Shown here: positions 43,613 to 51,609 of the stretch, piece after piece
Layout: the number at the start of each line of letters is the position of its first letter
Position numbering within the stretch: position 1 is the first letter of the stretch
Assembly (NCBI GenBank): GCA_003223245.1
Contig: QHYI01000103.1
Span: forward strand, 48,320-112,319
Source: Acidobacteriota bacterium
Lineage (GTDB): Bacteria; Acidobacteriota; Terriglobia; Acidiferrales; UBA7541
Length of the DNA stretch: 64,000 bases
Direction: 5' to 3'
Program-made: the position numbers and the translations under genes
Notes under the pieces: model-generated
Told to the model about the DNA's origin: nothing
Database searches by the model: none
Seen by the model: only the letters and a program-made list of their open reading frames with translations

Positions 43613-45025
43613 ATGATTCGTGTTCATCGCTTGCTTCTCAGTGCGTTGCTCCTTTTTCTGCCGTGCTTCGCGCGCGCTCACGATATTCCCAACGATGTGA
43701 CCGTGCAGATGTTCGTGAAGCCGGAAGGCCAGCACCTGCACGTGCTGGTGCGTGTGCCGTTGAAAGCGATGCGGGATATCCGCTTTCCCCAGCGCGGACC
43801 CGGTTATCTCGATATTGCCCAGGCCGGCGCTTTACTTCCCGGCGCGGCCAAACTGTGGATCGCCGGCTTCTTTGAAATGTACGAAGACGAAAACCTTTTG
43901 CCGAACCCGGAAGTGCGTGCCACGCGCATCTCGCTGCCCTCGGATTTTTCGTTCCGTTCGTATGAAAACGCCTTAGCCCACGTCAGCGGCCCACCCCTGC
44001 CCAATTCCACGGACATTTATTGGGACCATACGCTGTTGGATGTTTTGTTCGACACTCCGATTCAGTCCGACCGCTCGCGCTTTTCGATTCAGCCGCGCTT
44101 CGCGCGCTTAGGCCTTCGCGTCATCACTGTTGTTCGCTTTGTTCTTCCCGGCGGCGAAGTGCGCGCGTTCGAATTCGATGGCGACCCCGGCTTGGTTCGT
44201 CTTGACCCGCGTTGGTATCAAGCCGCGCTGCGGTTTGTGAATTTAGGATTTCTCCATATCCTTGACGGCACCGACCACCTTCTTTTTCTCTTCTGTCTGG
44301 TGATCCCGTTCCGGCGTCTTCGCGCACTGATTCCCGTGGTCACGGCCTTCACCGTGGCGCACTCGATTACCTTGATGGCCTCAGCCTACAATTTCGCGCC
44401 GGATTTTCTGTGGTTTCCGCCGCTTATCGAAACGTTGATCGCCGCGTCGATCGTCTACATGGCGCTCGAAAACATCGTGGGTGCCGGCAGTGTCGAGCGC
44501 CGCTGGATGATCGCTTTTGGCTTCGGTCTCGTGCATGGTTTCGGTTTTTCTTTCGCGCTGCGCCGGTCGCTGCAATTTGCGGGTACGCATCTCCTGACTT
44601 CGCTGCTTTCGTTCAACGTCGGAGTCGAGCTCGGTCAGTTGCTTGTCCTCGTTCTGCTGATTCCCTTGCTGCAGCTTTTCTTCCGCTATGCGGTCGCCGA
44701 GCGCATGGGGACCGTGCTCCTTTCCGCGATTGTGGCGCACACCGCCTGGCACTGGATGCTTGACCGCGGTGGCGTTCTGCGCCAGTTCCGATTCGAATGG
44801 CCAGTCCTCGATGGGGCGCTCCTTTTGACACTTCTCCACTGGTTGATGTTCCTGGTGATCCTGGGGGGCATCCTCTGGCTTTTTCACACGGCTTCCCGCT
44901 GGTGGACTACGCGAACCACACCATCAGCCGGAAAATCCGCCAATAGCACCGCCAGAGCGCTTCTCCCTGCAATGGAGCCCGCAACGTCTCTCGAGCCTGA
45001 CCTTTCTTCAGATCATCTCAATTGA
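43613..45025 (+). CDS. HupE/UreJ-family membrane protein with large N-terminal outer domain
   Basis: 470 residues from the ATG at 43613. A signal peptide (LLLSALLLFLPCFARA) starting the mature protein with HDIPNDVTVQMFV is followed by a roughly 180-residue outer domain, then six or seven membrane helices. The HupE/UreJ core reads GTDHLLFLFCLVIPF, VTAFTVAHSITLMAS, IVYMALENIVG, FGLVHGFGFSFAL and FNVGVELGQLLVL, with the conserved His residues used for nickel or cobalt. HupE/UreJ proteins move nickel in hydrogenase or urease gene sets. No such enzyme is encoded here, so the metal and partner are unknown. Confidence 0.85.
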   Translation: MIRVHRLLLSALLLFLPCFARAHDIPNDVTVQMFVKPEGQHLHVLVRVPLKAMRDIRFPQRGPGYLDIAQAGALLPGAAKLWIAGFFEMYEDENLLPNPEVRATRISLPSDFSFRSYENALAHVSGPPLPNSTDIYWDHTLLDVLFDTPIQSDRSRFSIQPRFARLGLRVITVVRFVLPGGEVRAFEFDGDPGLVRLDPRWYQAALRFVNLGFLHILDGTDHLLFLFCLVIPFRRLRALIPVVTAFTVAHSITLMASAYNFAPDFLWFPPLIETLIAASIVYMALENIVGAGSVERRWMIAFGFGLVHGFGFSFALRRSLQFAGTHLLTSLLSFNVGVELGQLLVLVLLIPLLQLFFRYAVAERMGTVLLSAIVAHTAWHWMLDRGGVLRQFRFEWPVLDGALLLTLLHWLMFLVILGGILWLFHTASRWWTTRTTPSAGKSANSTARALLPAMEPATSLEPDLSSDHLN

Positions 45026-45156
45026 GTTCTCTTGCCGGAATGTAAAAGCGCCCTTTGCGCCTGGCCACGCCTGTGCTATGTTCTTGGCCTATAATTCAGG
45101 CACTTGGCGTTCTTTCCCGCGCTGCGCCTGCGTAGTGTCTTTGAGGGACGTCCTCC

Positions 45157-46176
45157 ATGTTAGCCGGCATTCGCACGGTCGATTTGCGCAAGGTGTACAC
45201 CTCTCCTCCTCCCGTGGCCGCGGGCGTAGGCGGCTTCTCCTTTGGAGGATCGAAAGCGAAGAGTAAGCAGCCGAAGCCGCAGATTACTGCTCTTGACGGC
45301 GTCTCTCTCGAGATTAAGGCTGGTGAAATCTTTTGCCTCCTTGGACCGAACGGCGCGGGGAAATCTACCACCGTCGGGATCCTCACCACGCGCGTTCGCC
45401 CGACTTCCGGCCAGGCGTTTATCGGCGACCATGACGTGTGGCTCAACCAGGTCGTTGTCAAGCGCTTGATCGGGGTCGTTGCGCAGCGCCCGAATCTCGA
45501 CTTCAACCTGACTGCGCGCGAGATTCTCACGTTCCATGGAGCTTACTTCGGCCTTTCGCATCACGAGCGGTCCAAGCGCGCCGAAGCCTTGCTCGAACGC
45601 TTCAAATTGACGGATCGCGCCGACCACATGGTTCGCGGTTTTTCGGGCGGCATGATGCAGCGTCTCTCGATCGCCCGCGCCATGATGCACGACCCTCAGG
45701 TGCTCTTCCTAGATGAGCCCAGCGCCGGCCTCGATCCGCAAACGCGCTTGCTCCTCTGGGAAATCGTTCGCGAGTACAACCAGACCGGCAAAACCATCCT
45801 ACTTACCACGCACAACATGGAAGAAGGCGACGCGCTTTGCCAGCGCTTGGCCATCATTGATCATGGCCGGGTCATCGCGCTGGGAACTCCTTGCGAATTG
45901 AAGGCTTCGGTCCCTGGAGGCTTCCTGCTCCGCTTGCGCTTTGGCGTGCACTCGCCCGAGTTTCTCGAACGCTTGCAAAGTCTCTCCGGGGTTCGCGAAG
46001 TGCGCGCGACCGACGGAGTTGGCGCCGATCTGTACGCCGACCGCGGCGGCTCGCTGGTTCCAGCCGTAGCGCAGCTCGCCTCTGCCGCCGGAGTGGAGTT
46101 GCACGACGTGCACATCTCCGAGCCGAGCCTCGAAAATCTTTTCCTTCACCACACCGGAAGGAGCTTGCGCGAATGA
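45157..46176 (+). CDS. ABC transporter ATP-binding protein (ABC-2 type)
   Basis: 339 residues. Walker A GPNGAGKST, signature FSGGMMQRL, Walker B VLFLDEPSAGLD and the switch His in LTTHNMEE are all present. The N-terminus has an extra Gly/Pro/Lys-rich stretch of about 25 residues (VAAGVGGFSFGGSKAKSKQP) ahead of the nucleotide-binding core. The C-terminal 90 residues are the DUF4162-like tail of ABC-2 ATPases. Its stop overlaps the permease ATG (ATGA). Related pairs export daunorubicin-like drugs, polysaccharides or unknown compounds. Confidence 0.9.
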   Translation: MLAGIRTVDLRKVYTSPPPVAAGVGGFSFGGSKAKSKQPKPQITALDGVSLEIKAGEIFCLLGPNGAGKSTTVGILTTRVRPTSGQAFIGDHDVWLNQVVVKRLIGVVAQRPNLDFNLTAREILTFHGAYFGLSHHERSKRAEALLERFKLTDRADHMVRGFSGGMMQRLSIARAMMHDPQVLFLDEPSAGLDPQTRLLLWEIVREYNQTGKTILLTTHNMEEGDALCQRLAIIDHGRVIALGTPCELKASVPGGFLLRLRFGVHSPEFLERLQSLSGVREVRATDGVGADLYADRGGSLVPAVAQLASAAGVELHDVHISEPSLENLFLHHTGRSLRE

Positions 46177-46943
46177 ATTGGAAAACGTTTCTGGCGATTC
46201 TCGCGCGCGACGCTCACGTGGCGCGGCGGAACTTCGTGGCGCTGCTTTTCCAGACCTTTCTCCAGCCGCTGATGTTCGTGTTTATTTTCGGCCGCGTGAT
46301 GGTCGGCAGCGGCTACATGCCGCCTTCCTACAAAAGCCTGCTGCTGCCGGGCATCATGGCCATCTGCATGGTGGGCACCGGCATCTGGGCGGTGGCCATG
46401 CCGGTGATTGCCGAATTTCAGTTCACCCACGAAATCGAAGACCGCTTGCTGGCGCCCATGGAGATTTCCTGGCTGGCGGTGGAAAAGGTCGTGGCCGGCA
46501 CATTGCAATCGCTGGCCGCAGGCCTAATGGTGATTCCTGCGGCGTGGCTTCTGCTCCGGCCCGGCGTCGATTTGCGCGTGCCTCATCCTTTGCTCTTCGC
46601 GGCCGTATCGCTTCTGGTCGCGCTTTTCTCTGCAACGGGCGGTCTCGCGCTTGGCTGCAGCATGCAGCAGACGCACATCGGATTGATGTTTAGTCTGATT
46701 GTGGCGCCGATGATTTTCTTCGGCTGTACATACTATCCCTGGAGCGCACTGGAAAGTTTTCCGATCCTGCAGAAGGCGGTGCTCGTGAATCCGCTGGTGT
46801 ATGCGAGCGAAGGCCTGCGCGCCACGCTCGTGCCGCAGTTTCCTCATCTTCCTTTGCCGGCGGTTCTGGCAGTTTTGCTCTTCGCCAACTTCTTGCTGAT
46901 GGCGATGGGTCTAAGAAAGTTTTACGGCAAGGCGGTCAGCTGA
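46173..46943 (+). CDS. ABC-2 type permease
   Basis: 256 residues from the ATG overlapping the ATPase stop; the frame is open further left but that part lies within the ATPase gene. Six membrane helices are visible (LLFQTFLQPLMFVFIFGRVM, IMAICMVGTGIWAVAMPVI, LLFAAVSLLVALFSATGGL, GLMFSLIVAPMIFFGCTYY, AVLAVLLFANFLLMAMGL). The segment EIEDRLLAPMEISWLAVEKV and PWSALESFPILQKAVLVNPLVYASEGLR are typical of the ABC-2 (DrrB/NodJ) family. Together with the upstream ATPase it makes a simple two-gene exporter; the cargo is unknown. Confidence 0.9.
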   Translation: MNWKTFLAILARDAHVARRNFVALLFQTFLQPLMFVFIFGRVMVGSGYMPPSYKSLLLPGIMAICMVGTGIWAVAMPVIAEFQFTHEIEDRLLAPMEISWLAVEKVVAGTLQSLAAGLMVIPAAWLLLRPGVDLRVPHPLLFAAVSLLVALFSATGGLALGCSMQQTHIGLMFSLIVAPMIFFGCTYYPWSALESFPILQKAVLVNPLVYASEGLRATLVPQFPHLPLPAVLAVLLFANFLLMAMGLRKFYGKAVS

Positions 46944-47049
46944 GTTCCTCGGTGGGGCCCGCATTCTGGGGCGGGCCGCTATCTGCTGAAAACTTATGCC
47001 TGACGGCTGATTTTGTCCCGGCCTCCCTGTGTGTTAACGTTTTGCGTTT

Positions 47050-47655
47050 ATGAAGAAGCGCATTGGCGTGCTCTTGAGCGGCCGCGGTTCGAATTTCGAG
47101 GCTTTGGCGGAATCCGTGGCTGCGGGCCGCATCCCCAACGCGGAAATCGCCATTGTCATCAGCAACCGCGAGGGCGCGCCGGGAATCGACCGCGCCAAAT
47201 CGCGCAGCATTTCGACACGCGTGATTCCTTCGAAGGGGCTCGAACGCGAAGCCTACGACCGCCAGGTCGCGGCCGTTCTCGACGAAAACAAAGTCGATCT
47301 GGTTTGCCTCGCGGGTTACATGCGCTTGCTATCGCCATATTTTGTGGCCAAATTTCCGAACCGCATCTTGAATATTCATCCCTCGCTGCTGCCGTCGTTT
47401 CCGGGGCTCGAAGCGCAGCGCCAAGCACTCGAGTATGGCGTGAAATTCGCCGGGTGTACCGTGCATTTTGTGGACGAAAATCTCGACGCCGGTCCCATCA
47501 TCGTGCAGGCCGTCGTTCCCGTGATGGATGACGACACGGAAGCGACGCTCTCGGAAAGAATCCTGAAAGAAGAGCATCGCATTTATTCCGAAGCGGTTCG
47601 CATCGTTCTTGAGGGAAAATGTAAGATCGTGGGCCGCCGAGTCCTGAAGTCGTAG
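47050..47655 (+). CDS. purN: Phosphoribosylglycinamide formyltransferase (folate-dependent)
   Basis: 201 residues. It transfers a formyl group from 10-formyl-THF to GAR in step 3 of purine synthesis. The phosphate loop GVLLSGRGSNFEAL, the catalytic segment RILNIHPSLLPSFPGLEAQ (Asn, His) and CTVHFVDENLDAGPIIVQ (Asp) are intact. It sits apart from the purQ-purM block, after the ABC-2 exporter. Its TAG stop belongs to a GTAGCGGCCGCC repeat, as at purM. Confidence 0.94.
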   Translation: MKKRIGVLLSGRGSNFEALAESVAAGRIPNAEIAIVISNREGAPGIDRAKSRSISTRVIPSKGLEREAYDRQVAAVLDENKVDLVCLAGYMRLLSPYFVAKFPNRILNIHPSLLPSFPGLEAQRQALEYGVKFAGCTVHFVDENLDAGPIIVQAVVPVMDDDTEATLSERILKEEHRIYSEAVRIVLEGKCKIVGRRVLKS

Positions 47656-47750
47656 CGGCCGCCTTCTGGAGGCGGGCGCCCGCGGGCCTGGGCAATATTT
47701 GAGCCGCGCACTGGGCCGATTGGTCATCCTGAGCGAAGGATCTCAACGTA
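47652..47750 (+). repeat. GTAGCGGCCGCC hairpin and CCTGAGCGAAGGATC repeat between purN and tyrS
   Basis: GTAGCGGCCGCC begins at the purN stop; CCGCC-TTCTGGA-GGCGG forms a hairpin and GCGCCCGCGGGC follows. CATCCTGAGCGAAGGATCTC near 47726 is the well-known dispersed element seen in many soil bacteria. The tyrS ATG is only 15 bases after it. Confidence 0.55.
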
Positions 47751-47759
47751 ACACGAGCC

Positions 47760-49043
47760 ATGACGCAGGGCGCGAAACCAAAAGTCGAAATGACCGAACA
47801 CAAATTCAAACCGGTCGAAGAGCAGCTCGCCTACATCAAAAAAGGCGTCGCGGAAATCATTCCGGAACCGGAGTTAGTGGCCAAACTCGAAGCATCGCGC
47901 AGAAGCGGGAAACCGCTGCGCGTTTATCTCGGCGTGGACCCCACCGCGCCCGATCTTCACCTCGGCCACACGGTGGTGCTGCGCAAGCTGAAACATTTTC
48001 AGGATCTGGGCCACACGGCGGTTTTCCTGATTGGCGATTTTTCCGCGATGATTGGGGATCCCACGGGGGTATCGGAAACACGCCCCCCGCTGACGCGCGA
48101 GCAAGTAGACGGCAACGCCAAAACCTATCTCGAGCAGGTTTACAAGATTCTCGACCGCGAAAACACCGAAGTCCGCTACAACAGCGAATGGCTTAGCAAG
48201 ATGCACGCCGAAGACGTCGTGCGGCTATGCGGGCGTTACCAGCTAGCCCGGATGTTGGAGCGGGAGGACTTTCGTTCACGTCTCCGGAATAATCAGCCAA
48301 TTTCCGTTCATGAGTTGCTCTACCCCTTGCTGACCGCTTGCGACGCAGTGGAACTGAAATCGGATGTCGAACTCGGGGCAACCGAACAAAAGTTCAACTT
48401 ACTGATACATCGTGACATCCAGCGGGAGTACGGCTTGGCCGGCCAAGTAGCGCTTACCATGCCGATTCTCGTGGGACTCGATGGCCAGCGTAAAATGTCC
48501 AAAAGCCTCGGCAACTATGTCGGCATCACCGAAGAGTCCTATGAGATGTTCAAAAAAATCATGTCCATTTCAGATTCTTTAATGTGGTCCTATCTTGAAT
48601 TACTAACCGACCGAACGGCTGACGAAGTCAGAAGCCTGCAACAGAATGTACAGGCCGGTACTACGCATCCGAAGCAGGTCAAAGTATCCCTCGCCAGCCA
48701 AATTGTTAGAGACTTCCATGGCGAACAGGCCGCGCGCAAAGCGGCCTCCAGCTGGGAACGGCAATTTAGCGATCGGCAAGTGCCCGATGATGCTCCAGTT
48801 AAAACCTTGTCGAAAGGCAGCTACGTTGGCTCGGAGCAGGGCAAAGTATATTTATCGAGAGCATTGTTGCAAATTGCTGCTGCGCCCTCTCGTGCTGAAG
48901 CGGAGCGCCTGATCAAACATGGGGCGGTGGAACTCGATGGAGCGGTCATTAAAGATCCAAGACACGAAATAGATCTCAACGTGCCGCGAAGATATCTGTT
49001 GAGAGTCGGGAAGAAGAACATTTTCTATCTGGATGTCAGATGA
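47760..49043 (+). CDS. tyrS: Tyrosyl-tRNA synthetase
   Basis: 427 residues. It charges tRNA-Tyr. The ATP motifs HLGHT (in DLHLGHTVVLRK) and KMSKSLGNY are present, followed by an S4 RNA-binding domain (SRAEAERLIKHGAVELDGAVI) at the C-terminus, so it is of the TyrRS type with C-terminal S4. The 5' part (to about 48220) uses the GC-ending codons of the neighbours, but the 3' part contains many codons that are rare here (TTA, CTA, AGA, CGG, AAT, ATA), suggesting a mosaic gene. An ATG at 47790 is a possible start. Confidence 0.94.
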   Translation: MTQGAKPKVEMTEHKFKPVEEQLAYIKKGVAEIIPEPELVAKLEASRRSGKPLRVYLGVDPTAPDLHLGHTVVLRKLKHFQDLGHTAVFLIGDFSAMIGDPTGVSETRPPLTREQVDGNAKTYLEQVYKILDRENTEVRYNSEWLSKMHAEDVVRLCGRYQLARMLEREDFRSRLRNNQPISVHELLYPLLTACDAVELKSDVELGATEQKFNLLIHRDIQREYGLAGQVALTMPILVGLDGQRKMSKSLGNYVGITEESYEMFKKIMSISDSLMWSYLELLTDRTADEVRSLQQNVQAGTTHPKQVKVSLASQIVRDFHGEQAARKAASSWERQFSDRQVPDDAPVKTLSKGSYVGSEQGKVYLSRALLQIAAAPSRAEAERLIKHGAVELDGAVIKDPRHEIDLNVPRRYLLRVGKKNIFYLDVR

Positions 49044-49084
49044 CCCGGCTCTGTGCCAGAAAAGCGGTCAGGGAACACGGGCCG

Positions 49085-50221
49085 CTACGCTAACACCTCT
49101 TTCACTAAATCCGCAACGTAGTTCCCGATGGCGGGCGCGGCAGTGAGGCCGGGCGACTCCATACCGACGAGATGGATGGCTTGCGGGACGTGGGGATCGC
49201 GGGTAATCACGAAATCGACGATGCCGCCTTTGTGGCTGGGCGGAACGAGCTTCGGACGCAACCCCGTGTAGCCGAGCTGCAAATCGCTCTCTTCCACTTC
49301 CGGCAAAAGCATTTTCGCGCTTTCTGTAAAGGCCCGAATGGGCAGCCGATTTTTCTCGTAATTGTCTTTCCCTTCCACGTAGGTTGCCGTCGGTCCGAGA
49401 AGGAACGTGCCCCACAGTGTTTTGGTGAAATGCACGCCGAGGCTCAGCCCGTCGCTGTGCGGCAGAGGATAAACCAGATTGTTGATGAGCGAAGAGCGCG
49501 GGCCGCGCACTTCACAGTATTCACCACGCACCGGATAAATCTTCCAGGAATGATTGCCCAGCATGGCCGCAACCTCGTCAGCATACAGTCCCGCCGCGTT
49601 GATGACGCATCGCGCTTCGATTTTTTCTTGCTGTGCATCTTCCTCTTCCTGGTCTCCAATGCGCAGTCCAACCCGAATGGTGCTTCCCGAGGGTTCGAGC
49701 GAAACCACCTTTGCGCGCGTGACCAGGTTCGCGCCTTGATGGGTGGCCACACGCGCATAGGCGTGGACGAGCTCCTCGGCGGAAACGATGCCGGTGGAGG
49801 GCACATGGAGCGCGGCCACGCCGCGAATGTGCGGTTCGCGCTTGCGAATTTCCGCTGCCTCCACGATCTCTAGGCCTTTGACGCCATTGTCCTCGCCGCG
49901 CTTCTTGAGCGCAGTGAGTTCAGGCTCTTCGTGCGCAGCGGCGGCGACCACCAATTTGCCGCAGTGGCGAAAAGGAACGTTGTGTTTCTCACAAAACTCG
50001 TAAGTAAGACGATTGCCTTCGACGCACAGGCGCGCCTTCAGCGAGTCCTTTGGGTAATAGATTCCGGAGTGGTTGACGCCGCTGTTGCGTGTGCTGGTGG
50101 CCATGCCGAGCTTGGGAAACTGCTCCACCAGAAAAACGTCTTGCCAGCTGGCCGAAACGGCGCCGGCGATGGCGCAGCCAATCACGCCGCCGCCGATGAT
50201 CAGGATGTTTGCTTGATCCAT
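49085..50221 (-). CDS. FAD-dependent oxidoreductase, L-2-hydroxyglutarate oxidase-like
   Basis: 378 residues from the ATG at 50221 (MDQANILIIGGGVIGCAIAG), the GxGxxG FAD-binding start. Family segments NSGVNHSGIYYPKDSLKARL, GKLVVAA, AYARVATHQGANL, INAAGLYADEVAAMLG, and LGYTGLRPKLVPP match the LhgO/L-2-hydroxyglutarate dehydrogenase group of the DAO family. It would oxidise L-2-hydroxyglutarate to 2-oxoglutarate with oxygen or quinone as acceptor, clearing a metabolic by-product. It is co-directional with the asparaginase gene upstream (21-base gap). Confidence 0.85.
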   Translation of the reverse strand: MDQANILIIGGGVIGCAIAGAVSASWQDVFLVEQFPKLGMATSTRNSGVNHSGIYYPKDSLKARLCVEGNRLTYEFCEKHNVPFRHCGKLVVAAAAHEEPELTALKKRGEDNGVKGLEIVEAAEIRKREPHIRGVAALHVPSTGIVSAEELVHAYARVATHQGANLVTRAKVVSLEPSGSTIRVGLRIGDQEEEDAQQEKIEARCVINAAGLYADEVAAMLGNHSWKIYPVRGEYCEVRGPRSSLINNLVYPLPHSDGLSLGVHFTKTLWGTFLLGPTATYVEGKDNYEKNRLPIRAFTESAKMLLPEVEESDLQLGYTGLRPKLVPPSHKGGIVDFVITRDPHVPQAIHLVGMESPGLTAAPAIGNYVADLVKEVLA

Positions 50222-50242
50222 GTGTTTTGAAATCAATTTCAG

Positions 50243-51394
50243 CTACTGCTCGCCGCCGGCTTCGTCGAAGAAGGTTTTGCAAGGCACGAGGCGCGCTTCG
50301 GTGCCGTCGTGGACAGCATAGGAAGCTTGATTGCTGGCTTCATAACCGTTGCGCCAGAGCGAAACCGCGCCGTGCGCGCCGTCCTTATTGATGGCGTAGA
50401 AATACAGATGAAAGGTGCCAAGTTTCTTTTTGTCGTTTTTGTAGTTGTGCACAACGCGCGTCATGGCTTCCATGCACGCGTCGGTGGGTGATTTGCCCTG
50501 GCGCATCATTTCCACAATGGTGTGCCCGCCGCAGACCTTGATATTTTCCTCGCCCTTGCCGGTAGAGCCCGCCGCGCCCACTTCGTTGTCCGCGTAGCAG
50601 CCCGCCCCGATGATCGGCGAATCGCCCACGCGCCCGGGGATTTTCCAGGAGAGGCCGGAAGTGGTTGTGGTGGCCGAGATGTCGCCTTTCGCGTCGACGG
50701 CCATGCAGGGAATTGTGCCGGTGGGCGGATGGGCGATGACGCGCTCGGCATAAGCGATTTCCTTTTCATCGCCTTTAAACAAGGAGCTCATGTAGGCCTT
50801 CCATTCGGGGGAATCAATTCCTGGGCGCCAGTTGAAGGAAGTCTTGGCTTTCCACGCGAGCCAGATTTTCCGCGAATGCTCGGTCAGAAGATTCATCTCC
50901 TCGAATCCCTCGGCTACGGCGAAGCGGCGCGCGCCATCGCCCACGATCATGGTGTGGTTGGTGTTTTCCATCACGGTTTTGGCAAGGCGCGAAGCATTTT
51001 TGATGCGGCGCACCGCGGCGACGGCGCCCGCCCGGTGCGTAGGACCGTGCATCACACTGGCGTCTAGTTCGACTTCTCCTTCTTCATTGGGCAAGCCGCC
51101 ATAGCCGACCGAATCGTCGTTCGGATCGTCCTCGACCACGGTGACCACTGCCACCACCGCGTCAAGCGTGTCGCCGCCTCTCTTGAGAATGTCCATGCCC
51201 TTATCGAGGGCATGGCGGCCGTTGGCGCTCGAGATGATGAGCGGGCGTTTCCCCTGAGCGGGAGTTACGAGGTTAGCGAGAGAGCCTGCGGCATGACCAT
51301 TCGGCGTCGTGCGGCCGAAGAGTTCATTTGCGCTGGCAAGGGCGCTGCCAGCCAATGAAGTGAGAAAGAACTTGCGTCGTGACCACAATTCCAT
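50243..51394 (-). CDS. N4-(beta-N-acetylglucosaminyl)-L-asparaginase-like Ntn hydrolase, Tat-exported
   Basis: 383 residues from the ATG at 51394, with GGAGG upstream. The N-terminus (WSRRKFFLTSLAGSALASA) has the twin-arginine motif. Ntn-hydrolase signature: PPTGTIPCMAVDAKGDISA, where self-cleavage before Thr makes it the N-terminal nucleophile, followed by GRVGDSPIIGAGCYAD and GAAGSTGKGEENIKVCGGHTI. Such enzymes split the GlcNAc-Asn bond of glycopeptides or isoaspartyl bonds. Tat export implies folding before secretion. It could make periplasmic aspartate and amino sugars from glycopeptide debris. Confidence 0.9.
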   Translation of the reverse strand: MELWSRRKFFLTSLAGSALASANELFGRTTPNGHAAGSLANLVTPAQGKRPLIISSANGRHALDKGMDILKRGGDTLDAVVAVVTVVEDDPNDDSVGYGGLPNEEGEVELDASVMHGPTHRAGAVAAVRRIKNASRLAKTVMENTNHTMIVGDGARRFAVAEGFEEMNLLTEHSRKIWLAWKAKTSFNWRPGIDSPEWKAYMSSLFKGDEKEIAYAERVIAHPPTGTIPCMAVDAKGDISATTTTSGLSWKIPGRVGDSPIIGAGCYADNEVGAAGSTGKGEENIKVCGGHTIVEMMRQGKSPTDACMEAMTRVVHNYKNDKKKLGTFHLYFYAINKDGAHGAVSLWRNGYEASNQASYAVHDGTEARLVPCKTFFDEAGGEQ

Positions 51395-51609
51395 GATGGA
51401 AAGCCTCCAGGAAGTCCGGAGGCACAATATAACATCCGAAGTTAGAAGTTAGAGCCGGGAATTCAGACGGCGTGGTTCTTCGGATTGCCCAGCAAGCACT
51501 TCGGTTTGACGGCTCACCCTCGAGGGATGCCGACACGGCGGACAAGATCCTGAAACCGGGGATCGCTTCGGAGGGGGTTGAGTCGGGGATCCACCCCGAT
51601 CCAGGGGAT

